Origin: an uncultured bacterium
Lineage (GTDB): Bacteria; Bacteroidota; Bacteroidia; Chitinophagales; Chitinophagaceae
Direction: 5' to 3'
Assembly: GCA_903826405.1 (NCBI GenBank)
Contig: CAIKEH010000019.1
Location: forward strand, 1 to 64,000
Length of the DNA stretch: 64,000 nt
This document shows, piece after piece, positions 46,601-55,065 of this stretch (position 1 is the stretch's first letter; each line of letters starts with the position of its first letter). Both the position numbers and the translations under genes were made by a program. The notes under the pieces are model-generated. The model was not told the origin of the DNA, did not search any database, and saw only the letters and a program-made list of their open reading frames with translations.

Positions 46601-48423
46601 ACCACCTCATCTCAGATAACCCAGGTTATGTTTTCAAGGCTGATGGCTATGCTGACATCCTCGATTCTTCCGACCGAAAAATGGATGTGCTGATCGACAT
46701 CCAGGAAACCAGAATCAAATTCCTGGAAACTTACCTGAAGGATATTTTTACAGATATCCGAGGTACAGCTGTAGGTCAATTGCGCATCAACGGTAACCTC
46801 CGCGAACCCGACCTGACGGGCAGTATCCAGATTCATAATGGATCCATGACGGTAGATTTCACCAAATGTCGTTACACCCTTCAGGATCCCATCATCAATT
46901 TCAAACCCGATGAGATCGACTTTGGGGAGATCACCGTACGCGACACCTACGGCAACACAGGTCTGGTGAATGGACGCCTGACGCATCATTTTTTCCGTAA
47001 TATGGGATTTGATTTCAAAGCCAGCTCGGATAAAATGCTCCTGCTGAATACCACCAAAACCGACAACAGCAGCTTTTATGGCAAAGCTATCGGCAAAACC
47101 CTCTTCCAATTCACGGGCCCCGAAGACGATATGCGCATGTTCATTAAAGGCGAACCTGTGGACAGCTCTTTCATCGACATTGTAACTTACGGAAGTTCGA
47201 AACAGAAAAGCGACGTTGACTACATAGTCTGGAAACAGTACGGCAGAGAAATGAATGTAGATTCCTTGAAACGGGCCGGCAGTAACCTGACCATTGACCT
47301 GGACCTGACCGCGAACCCGCTAGCTAAACTTCGTGTAGTACTCGATGAACAAACAGGGGATGTCATTTCTGCAACGGGAAAAGGCAACATGAAGATTCAT
47401 ACTGCGTCGAATCAGCCCATTACCATGACTGGTCGATATAACATCGATAACGGATTCTACAATTTCAACTTTCAGGATATATTCCAGAAACCTTTCAAAT
47501 TGGAACAAGGATCTGGAAGTTATCTGAGTTGGAATGGTGATCCGTATAACGCGGAGATCAATGTCAATGCGACTTATCTGGCTGAGAAAGTGAGGATGAG
47601 TACTCTTTTCGACGACCCCGCTTCGAGCACGATCTCGGGTGTTAATTCCGACGTGCTCAAGGAACTCAGTGACGTCAGTGTCATCTGCACCATAACGGGG
47701 TCGCTCAACCAACCCCAGACGGCATTCCAAATTGCCATGCCCGTAACCAGTTCGATCAGGAACAACCCCACCGTGGATGCCCGTATCAAGAACATCAACC
47801 GTGACCAGAACGAAGCGAGCAAGCAGTCCACATACCTCATTGTTTTCAAGAGTTTTGCCCCGCAGGCCGCCATCGTAACGAGCGACCTGAACACCACACT
47901 CATCAACAACACGATCAGCGGGGTGATCAATGCGATCTTGGCGAACAGCCTGCAAAACTTTTTCTACAAAGTATTCGGCTCATCCATGAATGTGAACTTG
48001 AATTACTCACGGATGATCACCAATGCAACGGGCACGGCTTCCGATCAGGGGCAGGGCGGACAGAATGTAAGGGAGAATGTGAGTCTTGAATTCATAAAAT
48101 CACTGATGGACAATAAACTTGTCATCACCCTCGGTAGCGACTTCAACTTTTCCGCCACGGGGAACAACACCATAACCAGTGCACAATCCTTTTTGTTCCT
48201 GCCGGATGTCAATGTGGAGTACAAGATCACGCCGGATGGCAAACTGAGAACCTCCTTTTTCTATCGAAGTAGCTTCGACGCCCTTTCCACTTCGGGAAGG
48301 CGCGACAGGACAGGAGGAAACATATCCTACAGAACTGAATTCAATACGCTATTCGGGAAGCCCGGGAAAAGAGAAGAATTGCCGATCACCAAGGATTCCA
48401 TGATCGAAAAGTTGATGCAGTGA
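43597..48423 (+). CDS. TamB-like translocation and assembly module protein
   Basis: 1608 residues as read from the ATG at 43597. One membrane anchor near the N-terminus (ISGFILAGLLLLIFLSGLLL, residues 19-38) is followed by a very long beta-helical, AsmA/TamB-type periplasmic part. The C-terminal domain (DUF490/TamB, about 1130-1590) includes GSLNQPQTAFQIAMP and ends near the outer membrane. Such proteins bridge the two membranes and are linked to lipid transport or outer-membrane protein assembly. A strong promoter ends 20 codons into nothing but this frame, so the real start may be a CTG at 43633 (LKKALKISG), just before the anchor. Bacteroidota TamB proteins are typically this long. Confidence 0.88.
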   Translation: MNDYLCTKPFLPLKKALKISGFILAGLLLLIFLSGLLLQTDWCQKLLVDKATQTLTRQLGSEVAVKKVSFSLFNRAYLEGTLIRDRKKDTLLYAGSLTISITDWFFLKKEKELHYLGLKDAKINLRRTDSIWNYQFIADFLTTTPKKQGTDRQPIQFSLKKIELGNLVLNYLDGWKGQDMVARIGHLVLIADSFDLAKKKIHASSVDLEQPYFSLYDYTGNRPDSLNVLKPDIITPGVLRWNPDEWELTAARLNLKNGEVRFLRETQDKLLDWFDPDHIVFDSINSSMQNVAFKKDTLSAFLNLSTHERSGFQVDRLEAQFTMHPEAMIFERLDIKTPYSHLKNYYSMRYKSFNSDMADFIHQVKLEGRFTGSTIGARDIAYFAPELSRWNDQKAHLDGRVTGTVDDLNSKNFTILYGQHTSINGDMRITDLPDLDKTVFDLHAERFQTDHGDMTSLAPELAQVKGLDLRSIGIIRTRGNFKGTLRDFHTDAELETALGNAQANVHMSIPHGKAPTYSGTLYTSGFELGRLIKDSSMGRIAFNGSVKGTGFDLKNASVDVNGKVNSITWNDYTYTNVDLHGILHDQRFNGQANIDDPNFKARLDGKFDLDPSMSQFDMTADVQRANLKPLNFTGADMRILGKFKLNFRGAKIDDMIGEASLYDVALTKNEETFVFDTLYLNAANAEGSKKVEIKSSDVDITLTGKYNISEIPATVRNYLNKYYPLYFSASSRPLPDQDLTLNATLHNISQYLPLFDRKLNGLDNSIIQAHINTNTRTLNVDAQIPFLSYNKTKISDISILAKGDLDSLRTQAKAGLMTVNDSLQFPFTTFTILSAGDVSDIHFSTAANQTINAADLSARITNLKDGLRFHFNPSSVVLNEKTWRIVKDGELTISRSLVEASEVRIVNGEQEIRISSIPSSTGYTNDLILNIRKVNLGDFIPILFKDPKIEGITSGDITVEDPLNKLRVYVNAQTEQTRFENDSIGTTSFNGYWDNARKYASYHLISDNPGYVFKADGYADILDSSDRKMDVLIDIQETRIKFLETYLKDIFTDIRGTAVGQLRINGNLREPDLTGSIQIHNGSMTVDFTKCRYTLQDPIINFKPDEIDFGEITVRDTYGNTGLVNGRLTHHFFRNMGFDFKASSDKMLLLNTTKTDNSSFYGKAIGKTLFQFTGPEDDMRMFIKGEPVDSSFIDIVTYGSSKQKSDVDYIVWKQYGREMNVDSLKRAGSNLTIDLDLTANPLAKLRVVLDEQTGDVISATGKGNMKIHTASNQPITMTGRYNIDNGFYNFNFQDIFQKPFKLEQGSGSYLSWNGDPYNAEINVNATYLAEKVRMSTLFDDPASSTISGVNSDVLKELSDVSVICTITGSLNQPQTAFQIAMPVTSSIRNNPTVDARIKNINRDQNEASKQSTYLIVFKSFAPQAAIVTSDLNTTLINNTISGVINAILANSLQNFFYKVFGSSMNVNLNYSRMITNATGTASDQGQGGQNVRENVSLEFIKSLMDNKLVITLGSDFNFSATGNNTITSAQSFLFLPDVNVEYKITPDGKLRTSFFYRSSFDALSTSGRRDRTGGNISYRTEFNTLFGKPGKREELPITKDSMIEKLMQ

Positions 48424-48430
48424 ATGAGGA

Positions 48431-49630
48431 TCAGGGTATCTCATGCCCCATCTTATCCCTTTTGGTACGCAGGTAGTTTTCGTTATGTGCGTTCGGCGCG
48501 ATACTGAGTGGAACCTTTTCCACGACTTCAAGACCATAGCCACTGAGCCCAGCTCTTTTGCGTGGATTATTACTGATCAGTCTGAGTTTGGTGGCACCCA
48601 GTGTCCGAAGGATCTGCGCCCCCACACCATAATCCCGCTCATCCATACCGAAACCGAGATGCAAGTTGGCTTCCACAGTATCCATTCCTTGCTCCTGTAA
48701 ACGATATGCTTTCAGTTTGTTCAGCAATCCGATCCCGCGTCCTTCCTGGTTCATATAAAGCACCACACCCTTGCCTTCAGCTTCCACCATCGCCATGGCC
48801 TGGTGCAATTGCTCTCCACAATCGCAGCGAAGGGAACCCAGGATGTCGCCCGTGAAACAGGAGGAATGAACTCTCGCCAGTACTGGCTCATCCAATTCCC
48901 ACTTCCCCTTCACTAAGGCAAGATGATCCCCACTCTCTGGATTATTCCTTTCCCGAAAAACGTGCAGGTTGAAATGTCCATATTTGGTAGGCATGTCCAC
49001 AACAACTACCTGTTCGATCAGTGAATCCGTCTTCAGGCGATATTCGATCAGATCTTTGATTGAAATGATCTTCATGTCGTATTGACTTGCGATTTCTTTC
49101 AATTCAGGGAGCCTCGCCATGCTTCCATCCTCATTCATGATCTCCACTAATACACCTGCAGGCTCAAAACCAGCGAGTCTGGAAAGATCGATCGTGGCTT
49201 CGGTATGACCGGAGCGGCGAAGCACCCCTCCCCTTTTGGCACGCAGAGGGAATATGTGTCCTGGACGACCCAGATCTTCCTTACGGGTAGCGGGATCAAT
49301 CAAAGCAAGAACGGTTTTCGACCTGTCGGAAGCGGAGATCCCTGTGGTGCACCCATGCCCGAGCAGGTCCACTGAAACCGTGAAGGCGGTTTCGTGCAAA
49401 GCCGTATTATCGTTGACCATGAGGTTGAGACCAAGTTCTTCACAACGGTCTTCTAATAAGGGAACGCAAATTAGACCTCGCCCGTATTTGCTCATGAAAT
49501 TGATCACTTCGGGTGTCGCATTGCGGGCTGCAGTGATGAAATCACCCTCGTTCTCACGATCCTCATCATCAACAACGATGACCATTTTCCCATTTCTGAT
49601 ATCTTCTATCGCACGCTCGATTGAATCCAT
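48431..49630 (-). CDS. ribBA: Bifunctional 3,4-dihydroxy-2-butanone-4-phosphate synthase / GTP cyclohydrolase II
   Basis: 399 residues from the ATG at 49630; the longer frame to 49681 lies above the promoter. RibB half: [11 protein letters not shown] near residue 23, [16 protein letters not shown] near 93 and [12 protein letters not shown] near 138. RibA half: the zinc site [19 protein letters not shown] near 262 (three Cys), [18 protein letters not shown] near 300 and [17 protein letters not shown] near 358. It makes both precursors of riboflavin, from ribulose 5-phosphate and GTP. No FMN riboswitch is visible upstream. Only 7 bases separate its stop from that of the TamB-like gene. Confidence 0.97.
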   Translation of the reverse strand: MDSIERAIEDIRNGKMVIVVDDEDRENEGDFITAARNATPEVINFMSKYGRGLICVPLLEDRCEELGLNLMVNDNTALHETAFTVSVDLLGHGCTTGISASDRSKTVLALIDPATRKEDLGRPGHIFPLRAKRGGVLRRSGHTEATIDLSRLAGFEPAGVLVEIMNEDGSMARLPELKEIASQYDMKIISIKDLIEYRLKTDSLIEQVVVVDMPTKYGHFNLHVFRERNNPESGDHLALVKGKWELDEPVLARVHSSCFTGDILGSLRCDCGEQLHQAMAMVEAEGKGVVLYMNQEGRGIGLLNKLKAYRLQEQGMDTVEANLHLGFGMDERDYGVGAQILRTLGATKLRLISNNPRKRAGLSGYGLEVVEKVPLSIAPNAHNENYLRTKRDKMGHEIP

Positions 49631-49647
49631 GTACCTGTTTGTGGCTG

Positions 49648-49681
49648 CAAAATTAACACAATTCCGCCACGTAAGGATCAA
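49648..49681 (-). promoter_or_regulatory. ribBA promoter
   Basis: On the minus strand, TTG (49681-49679), a 23-base spacer, then TAATTTTG (49655-49648), 17 bases before the ATG. The spacing is at the long end of the Bacteroidota range. It excludes the longer start at 49681. Confidence 0.55.
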
Positions 49682-49815
49682 TGTAATCCGTTGTGCATTC
49701 CCAGGCGGAGCTGCAGCAGGGATCAGTATCCTGCATGCCCGAACAAAACTGGCTGAAACCCAATAAAGCAGTAAGATGGTTCAAAAAAAGGCCTATACTC
49801 TTTGCCACCAACAGA

Positions 49816-50628
49816 TCAATCAACCTTACCAAAGGCCCAAGTTAGAAATTCCGGAATTGCCCGACCCCAAGTCTCTACATCATGCCTGCCATCCGGAAAT
49901 TCGAGATACCGAATGTCCTTGAAACGATCATACCCCTTACTGGACAATTCATCGATGAGGCCCATCGTGTCGTCTATGGAATCAATGATTCCATTGCCAT
50001 TTCGATCCATGGTCTCATCCAGCATGCCGGCCTGAAAGAAGAATCTCAACCCAGGTGAATATGGGCCGTTCCTGACCCGTTTATGCATGATCCGGTCCAT
50101 TTGCTCATTGTACCCATCGTCCAGCGCTTTAGATCTCCACCAGAGTGATCCACTGAAAACAGCCGCATGAACGAACTCACTTGGATGTGACCAGGCAATG
50201 TCCAATGCACTGAGGCCGCCGAGGGAAAAACCGGCAAAAGATTTATCGGAAAAATCAGGTTGACCGTACCGCTCTCTGAGGAAAGGGATCAACTCCCGAA
50301 AAACGAAGTGTACGTATGCATCCGCTTTGGCCCCTCTTCCCATATGATCAGGTTCCCCGGCAGTGCCATATTCCATTCTTCTATCGGGTCCACAATGTAT
50401 GCCTACGCAAATCAATGGCCGAATGAGCTCTTTGACATACAACCTGTCCAGTATCCTCTTGAAATTCATGACAGCAAGGTCCTGCCCATCATTGATGAGC
50501 AAAAGTCCGATGGGTCTTTGCGGCAAGGAGGACGGAAGATAAAGGTCCACAGGCACATCCCTGCTTAATTTCAAGGAAGGGATGACCTGTCGTTCGATCC
50601 GCACCCTGGATTCATCATTGGCTCCCAT
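49816..50628 (-). CDS. Esterase D/enterochelin-esterase-like alpha/beta hydrolase
   Basis: 270 residues from the ATG at 50628 (a TTG three codons upstream is less likely). No signal peptide. The putative-esterase fold (PF00756) shows LLINDGQDL near residue 48, the nucleophile elbow FAGFSLGGLSALDIAW near 135 (Ser in G-x-S-x-G), an acid near residue 210 and the catalytic His in PDGRHDVETWG near 253. Relatives hydrolyse siderophore esters, S-formylglutathione or sugar esters; the substrate is not clear. It is divergent from the ATP-grasp/GCS2 cluster, which suggests but does not prove a link. Confidence 0.85.
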   Translation of the reverse strand: MGANDESRVRIERQVIPSLKLSRDVPVDLYLPSSLPQRPIGLLLINDGQDLAVMNFKRILDRLYVKELIRPLICVGIHCGPDRRMEYGTAGEPDHMGRGAKADAYVHFVFRELIPFLRERYGQPDFSDKSFAGFSLGGLSALDIAWSHPSEFVHAAVFSGSLWWRSKALDDGYNEQMDRIMHKRVRNGPYSPGLRFFFQAGMLDETMDRNGNGIIDSIDDTMGLIDELSSKGYDRFKDIRYLEFPDGRHDVETWGRAIPEFLTWAFGKVD

Positions 50629-50688
50629 AAGGAGCAAAGATACTCAGAAAGGAATGCAGAAGAATAGCGATACGGAACAGTTCATTTA

Positions 50689-50720
50689 TTTGGTTTATTG
50701 ACCCTTAAAAAATACATTTG
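50689..50720 (+). promoter_or_regulatory. Promoter of the ATP-grasp/GCS2 operon
   Basis: TTTG at 50689-50692, a 20-base spacer, then TACATTTG at 50713-50720. Both elements match the consensus. It predicts a leader of about 80 bases before the ATG at 50807. Confidence 0.68.
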
Positions 50721-50736
50721 ACTGAGGCGCTGTGCA

Positions 50737-50788
50737 CATGTCACACCGGGATGAATGCCCACCATTCCTTCCCCGCATGTCACCCCGG
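50737..50788 (+). repeat. Direct repeat in the leader of the ATP-grasp/GCS2 operon
   Basis: CATGTCACACCGG (50737-50749) and CATGTCACCCCGG (50776-50788) are 13-mers with one mismatch, starting 39 bases apart, between the promoter and the first gene. They could be protein or RNA regulatory sites; no known motif is recognised. Confidence 0.45.
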
Positions 50789-50806
50789 AACTTCAAACTA
50801 CTTCAC

Positions 50807-51757
50807 ATGAAAAAGATCGGCATTTTATTCGGCAAAGAGAGGTCTTTCCCTTCGGCTTTCGTGGAAAGGGTGAATAGCAAGAACATTCAAGGAATCGTGG
50901 CCGAACCGGTGTCCATAGACAAGGTCATGCAAGGCGAGGATTCCGGATACGCGGTCATCATAGACAGGATCTCCCAGGATGTTCCATTCTACCGCGCTTT
51001 CCTGAAAAATGCTGCGATCAGTGGGACCGCAGTGATCAACAACCCCTTCTGGTGGAGTGCTGATGAGAAGTTCTTCAACAATGCCTTGGCCACCAAGATC
51101 GGCGTTCCTGTGCCCAAAACCGTCATACTCCCTTCCCGGGAATTACCGGACGATACTTCCGAGGAATCTTTCAGCAATCTGACCTATCCTCTCGACTGGA
51201 AGGGGATCTTCGACTATGTTGGCTTTCCCGCATACATGAAACCTTTCGCCGGAGGTGGCTGGAAGAGTGTTTACCGTCTGGAAAGCAGGGATGAATTTTT
51301 CTCCAAACATTCCGAAACCGGTCAATTGGTCATGCTGCTTCAGGAGGAGATCGTTTTCCAGGAGTATTATCGATGCTATTGCATTGGAAGGAAACATGTC
51401 AGGATCATGCCCTACGAACCGCGGAACCCCCACCACCTTCGCTATGTCGCGCCTTTCTCCCCTTCAGATGAAATGCAGGGCAAGATGAAGGACATTGTCC
51501 TGCGTATCAACAACTACTTGGGATATGACTTCAACACGGTGGAACTGGCCGTCAGGGATGGCATCCCCTATGCCATAGATTTCTGCAATCCCGCACCGGA
51601 TGCCGACCTGAAAAGCGTTGGAGAGGAAAATTTCGAATGGGTCGTGGAAAACGCCGCCAATTATGCGATCGAAAGGGCAACTGCACACCAAACGGGCATG
51701 GACAATCTGAGCTGGGGCGAATACCTGAAAAAAAGTATCCGACAAGAACAACTGTGA
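50807..51757 (+). CDS. ATP-grasp domain ligase (RimK/glutathione-synthetase-like)
   Basis: 316 residues from the ATG at 50807, where a natural N-terminus (MKKIGILFGKERSFP) begins; upstream in-frame ATGs lie in the leader. ATP-grasp features: Lys145 in AYMKPFAGGGWKSV, VMLLQEEIVFQEYYRCY near 180, VELAVRDGIPYAIDFCNPAPDAD (245-267) with acidic and Asn metal-binding positions. ATP-grasp ligases join a carboxylate and an amine through an acyl phosphate. It is followed 21 bases later by a GCS2-type ligase, a pairing expected for stepwise peptide-like synthesis. The product is unknown. Confidence 0.82.
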   Translation: MKKIGILFGKERSFPSAFVERVNSKNIQGIVAEPVSIDKVMQGEDSGYAVIIDRISQDVPFYRAFLKNAAISGTAVINNPFWWSADEKFFNNALATKIGVPVPKTVILPSRELPDDTSEESFSNLTYPLDWKGIFDYVGFPAYMKPFAGGGWKSVYRLESRDEFFSKHSETGQLVMLLQEEIVFQEYYRCYCIGRKHVRIMPYEPRNPHHLRYVAPFSPSDEMQGKMKDIVLRINNYLGYDFNTVELAVRDGIPYAIDFCNPAPDADLKSVGEENFEWVVENAANYAIERATAHQTGMDNLSWGEYLKKSIRQEQL

Positions 51758-51778
51758 ACCATCGAAAGAAGATCATCT

Positions 51779-52891
51779 ATGCCAAATTTCAACTATAAAC
51801 ATTTCACTCTTGGGGTCGAAGAGGAATACATGGTCATGGACCCGAACACCCGTGAACTGAGAAGCCACGAACAGAAGATCGTCTCGGAAGGACAGAAGAT
51901 CATCCGCGATAAGGTGAAAGCGGAGATGCACCAAGCTGTAGTGGAAGTGGGTACCGATATCTGTCAGAATATCGATGAAGCCTATAAGGATGTTATGACG
52001 CTCAGGCATACCATCAGCAGCGTGGCCGGGGATCTGGGCTTTTGGATGGGCGCCTCCGGCACCCACCCCTTCAGCCATTGGGAGAGCCAACTCATCACAG
52101 ATCATGTCCGGTACCGTGAGATCGTCGACGAGATGCAGGAAGCGGCAAGAAGCAATCTGATATTCGGCCTGCATGTCCACGTAGGAATGCCAGATCGGGA
52201 AATGGCCATTCATATCGCCAATTCAGCAAGGTATTTCCTGCCCCATGTTTTCGCCCTGAGCACCAACTCCCCTTTCTGGGAGGGCCGTTTGACCGGTTTC
52301 AGATCGTTCCGGACCAAGGTTTTTGACAAGTTCCCCCGAACGGGAATACCAGACTACTTTGACAGCTATAGTGCCTATGAGAATTATGTCAACCTGCTCA
52401 TCAAGACCAACTGCATAGACAATGCAAAGAAGATCTGGTGGGATCTTCGAGTACACCCCTTCTTTGGCACCGTGGAATTCCGCATCTGCGATGTCCCCCT
52501 TACTGCGGAAGAGACCATCGCCATAGCCGCATTATTCCAATGCATCTGCGCCAAACTGTACAAATTGCGTTCCCGTAACCTGAATTTCATCATCTACCCG
52601 CGTGCATTGGTGAATGAGAATAAATGGAGGGCCTCCCGCTACGGGATCGATGGAAGGCTGATCGATTTCGGGAAGGAGGAAGAGGTCAACACCAGGGTCT
52701 TGATCCACGAACTGCTGGATTTCGTGGATGATGTGGCCGATGACCTAGGCTGTCGACATGCCCTTGGACTGGTGCTGAAGATTCTGGAGAAAGGAACAGG
52801 TGCAGACCGCCAACTTAAAGTCTTCGAACAGACAAGAAACCTCGTCAGCGTTGCAGACTACATCCATACACAATTTCTGGCGCCTTTATGA
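51779..52891 (+). CDS. GCS2/YbdK-type carboxylate-amine ligase
   Basis: 370 residues, close to E. coli YbdK (372). Family marks are TLGVEEEYMVMDPNTREL (residues 10-27, Glu-rich metal site), GTHPFSHWESQLIT near 97, HVHVGMPDREMAIH near 133 and FGTVEFRICDVPLTAEETIAI near 228. The fold is that of glutamine-synthetase-like glutamate-cysteine ligases, which form gamma-glutamyl amides with ATP. YbdK has only weak glutamate-cysteine ligase activity, so members of this family probably use other substrates. It sits 21 bases after the ATP-grasp gene, so the two enzymes likely act in one pathway. Confidence 0.92.
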   Translation: MPNFNYKHFTLGVEEEYMVMDPNTRELRSHEQKIVSEGQKIIRDKVKAEMHQAVVEVGTDICQNIDEAYKDVMTLRHTISSVAGDLGFWMGASGTHPFSHWESQLITDHVRYREIVDEMQEAARSNLIFGLHVHVGMPDREMAIHIANSARYFLPHVFALSTNSPFWEGRLTGFRSFRTKVFDKFPRTGIPDYFDSYSAYENYVNLLIKTNCIDNAKKIWWDLRVHPFFGTVEFRICDVPLTAEETIAIAALFQCICAKLYKLRSRNLNFIIYPRALVNENKWRASRYGIDGRLIDFGKEEEVNTRVLIHELLDFVDDVADDLGCRHALGLVLKILEKGTGADRQLKVFEQTRNLVSVADYIHTQFLAPL

Positions 52892-52956
52892 CTAACGCAT
52901 GAACTGCTCATGACAAAACCCATTTATGCGCTTTCAGACGAGCAGATTACGACAGT

Positions 52957-54015
52957 TCAGTTCTTCACCATATTCCTATCTACGGCATGGATGAAATCAA
53001 TGACCCCACTCATGAAGATCTGTTGGTCGTCATACATGGCGAGATGACTGCCATTAGGGCAATATAGAAAACTTCCTTGTTTTACCTGAGTACTCATCCA
53101 TTTCATATGTTCGGGATCCATCGTATCATGTTCAGCCCCTACAGTGAGGGTAGGTACGACGATCTCCTTCAACCGATCACGGATGTCCCATTTCGCCAGC
53201 CTGCCAGATATGCCGAACTCACTGGGCCCCTGCATCATGGTATAGACCACATTGTTCGCATGCTTGAGCGACCGATTGAACCCATCAGGCCAATCCTCCA
53301 GGCGACAGATATGCTTCTTGTAGAAGTTCGGTATGAGCAATTCCATGTAACGCGGATTGGCAAAATCTCCTTTGCTCTCAAGAGCCTTGACTTCCTTCAA
53401 AACCGCAGGGTCCATTTCTTTCGATAATACTTGCTCCGCATATTTCCCGTATTCCGGACAGCTGGACATCATGTTGCATATGATCATGCCCTTCATGTTA
53501 CTCTGGTACTTCAAGGCATATTCCATGGCCAGGATTCCACCCCAGGAATTTCCCAGGAGATAGAAATTGTCTTTGCCCATGCCCAATGCCTTTCTGACCT
53601 GTTCCACTTCCTCCACGAAACGACCGGTCGTCCACAGGCTGCTATCTGCAGGCTGGTCAGAGTAATAAGATCCCAACTGATCATATTCATAAAACTCGAA
53701 TCCTTGCTGTGGGAAGAAGCTTTCGAAACATTCCATATACTCATGTGTCATCGCCGGGCCACCATGAAGTAGAAGGACCTTGATCCGGGGATTATTCCCG
53801 AAACGTTTAGTCCAAACTTTGAATTTTCCAACCGGGGTTTCGACAGGTATCATGCGCACTCCGGCGGTTTGAACTCCGCTATCCTGTGGAGCGAAATAAG
53901 CTGCAAGGGAAGGCAACGAAGATCCTGAACCAGAATGGGTGTCCTGCTGGCGGCAGGAATAGAAAATGGTGCAGAAGAAGAAAACTATGAATAAGGTAAT
54001 TTTAAAGTAAGTCAT
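52957..54015 (-). CDS. Lipoprotein proline-iminopeptidase-like alpha/beta hydrolase
   Basis: 352 residues. The N-terminus is a lipoprotein signal with a lipobox (IFYSC, Cys21), so the enzyme should be membrane-anchored in the periplasm. The hydrolase core has VLLLHGGPAMTHEYM near residue 90, the nucleophile LLGNSWGGILAMEYAL near 165, an Asp in GAEHDTMDP near 300 and the His in NGSHLAMYD near 328. It belongs to the proline iminopeptidase branch (HGGPG-like oxyanion loop), which removes N-terminal residues from small peptides. It lies on the opposite strand inside the ATP-grasp/GCS2/GATase cluster and may process the same small peptide. Confidence 0.85.
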   Translation of the reverse strand: MTYFKITLFIVFFFCTIFYSCRQQDTHSGSGSSLPSLAAYFAPQDSGVQTAGVRMIPVETPVGKFKVWTKRFGNNPRIKVLLLHGGPAMTHEYMECFESFFPQQGFEFYEYDQLGSYYSDQPADSSLWTTGRFVEEVEQVRKALGMGKDNFYLLGNSWGGILAMEYALKYQSNMKGMIICNMMSSCPEYGKYAEQVLSKEMDPAVLKEVKALESKGDFANPRYMELLIPNFYKKHICRLEDWPDGFNRSLKHANNVVYTMMQGPSEFGISGRLAKWDIRDRLKEIVVPTLTVGAEHDTMDPEHMKWMSTQVKQGSFLYCPNGSHLAMYDDQQIFMSGVIDFIHAVDRNMVKN

Positions 54016-54136
54016 AATTGACGGGTTATACTATAAAGATATGAATGCGATTACAATTTAAGGAATGAAGGTAATGACCCCAAAAGATGACATTAGCCAT
54101 ATTCCTGATTCAGCTGCGGGCTTGTAAAAAAACGAT

Positions 54137-54144
54137 TAGTTTTG
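54137..54144 (+). promoter_or_regulatory. Candidate -7 box directly before the GATase start
   Basis: TAGTTTTG matches TANNTTTG and ends 5 bases before a GTG at 54150. No clear -33 TTG was found. If used, the transcript would be leaderless or nearly so. Confidence 0.45.
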
Positions 54145-54149
54145 CTTCC

Positions 54150-55004
54150 GTGAAAAAATCAGATCGACCCTTCAGGATAGCCATACTTGACCTGTATGAT
54201 GGGGTCGCCAATCAGGGTATGCGATGCATACGTGACATCCTGAAGCAATTCGCTCAAGAACAACAGATCAACCTGATCACTGAAGAATTTGAGGTTCGAA
54301 AAAGAATGGAATTCCCTGGCCTGGATCATGATGCATACATTTCCAGCGGCGGGCCCGGAAGTCCCTTGGATTCTGAAGGCAGTGATTGGGACAATGCCTA
54401 TTTTCTCTGGTTGAAACTCGTGGAGGACTGGAATGCGGAGAGTCCGGTCGAGGCCAAAAAACATGTCTTTTTCATCTGCCATTCCTTTCAACTCGCCTGC
54501 CGCCATTACAGAATAGGGCATGTCACCAAAAGAAGATCAACATCCTTCGGTGTCTTTCCCATGCACATGCTGGAAGATTGCAGGGATGAGCAGATCTTTG
54601 ATGGCCTCCAGGACCCTTTCTATGCAGTTGACAGTCGGGATTATCAGGTCGTCCAACCCCACCACCACAGGATACTAGAGATGGGAGCCAAGATACTCTG
54701 CATTGAGAAGGAAAGACCACATATCCCATTGGAAAGGGCACTCATGGCCATGCGTTTCAATTCGCATATGGTCGGCACTCAATTCCATCCCGAGGCAGAC
54801 GCGATCGGCATGAGCATGTATCTGCAAACAGAGGAGAAAAAAGATAGCGTGATCGAAAGCCATGGCTATGAAAAATGGGAATCCATGATCAGCCAGTTGA
54901 ATGACCCGGACAAGATCCTGTTCACTTATTCCCGCATCCTTCCAAATTTCCTTCTTCAGGCGTGGAATAACAGGGATCAAAATGATCCGATCTCAGGATC
55001 TTAG
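54150..55004 (+). CDS. Class I glutamine amidotransferase-like protein
   Basis: 285 residues if it starts at the GTG at 54150 (VKKSDRPFRIAILDLYDG); the frame is open from an ATG at 54087, but that part lies above the -7 box and lacks domain features. The triad is complete: Cys110 in FFICHSFQLAC, His213 and Glu215 in VGTQFHPEADAIG, with SSGGPGSPL forming the oxyanion-side loop. The domain releases ammonia from glutamine, or works as a gamma-glutamyl hydrolase in PuuD-like members. No synthetase domain is fused, so the partner is probably one of the ligases in the cluster. Confidence 0.85.
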   Translation: MKKSDRPFRIAILDLYDGVANQGMRCIRDILKQFAQEQQINLITEEFEVRKRMEFPGLDHDAYISSGGPGSPLDSEGSDWDNAYFLWLKLVEDWNAESPVEAKKHVFFICHSFQLACRHYRIGHVTKRRSTSFGVFPMHMLEDCRDEQIFDGLQDPFYAVDSRDYQVVQPHHHRILEMGAKILCIEKERPHIPLERALMAMRFNSHMVGTQFHPEADAIGMSMYLQTEEKKDSVIESHGYEKWESMISQLNDPDKILFTYSRILPNFLLQAWNNRDQNDPISGS

Positions 55005-55065
55005 TGGTTGTATTGACACAAGCATTTGAATATATTTTCACTAAATTCCTGTTTAAAGCAATGTC

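Noticed and set aside
49631-49815. FMN riboswitch upstream of ribBA
   Set aside because: The conserved FMN-aptamer segments are not seen, and the promoter sits 17 bases from the start, leaving no room.
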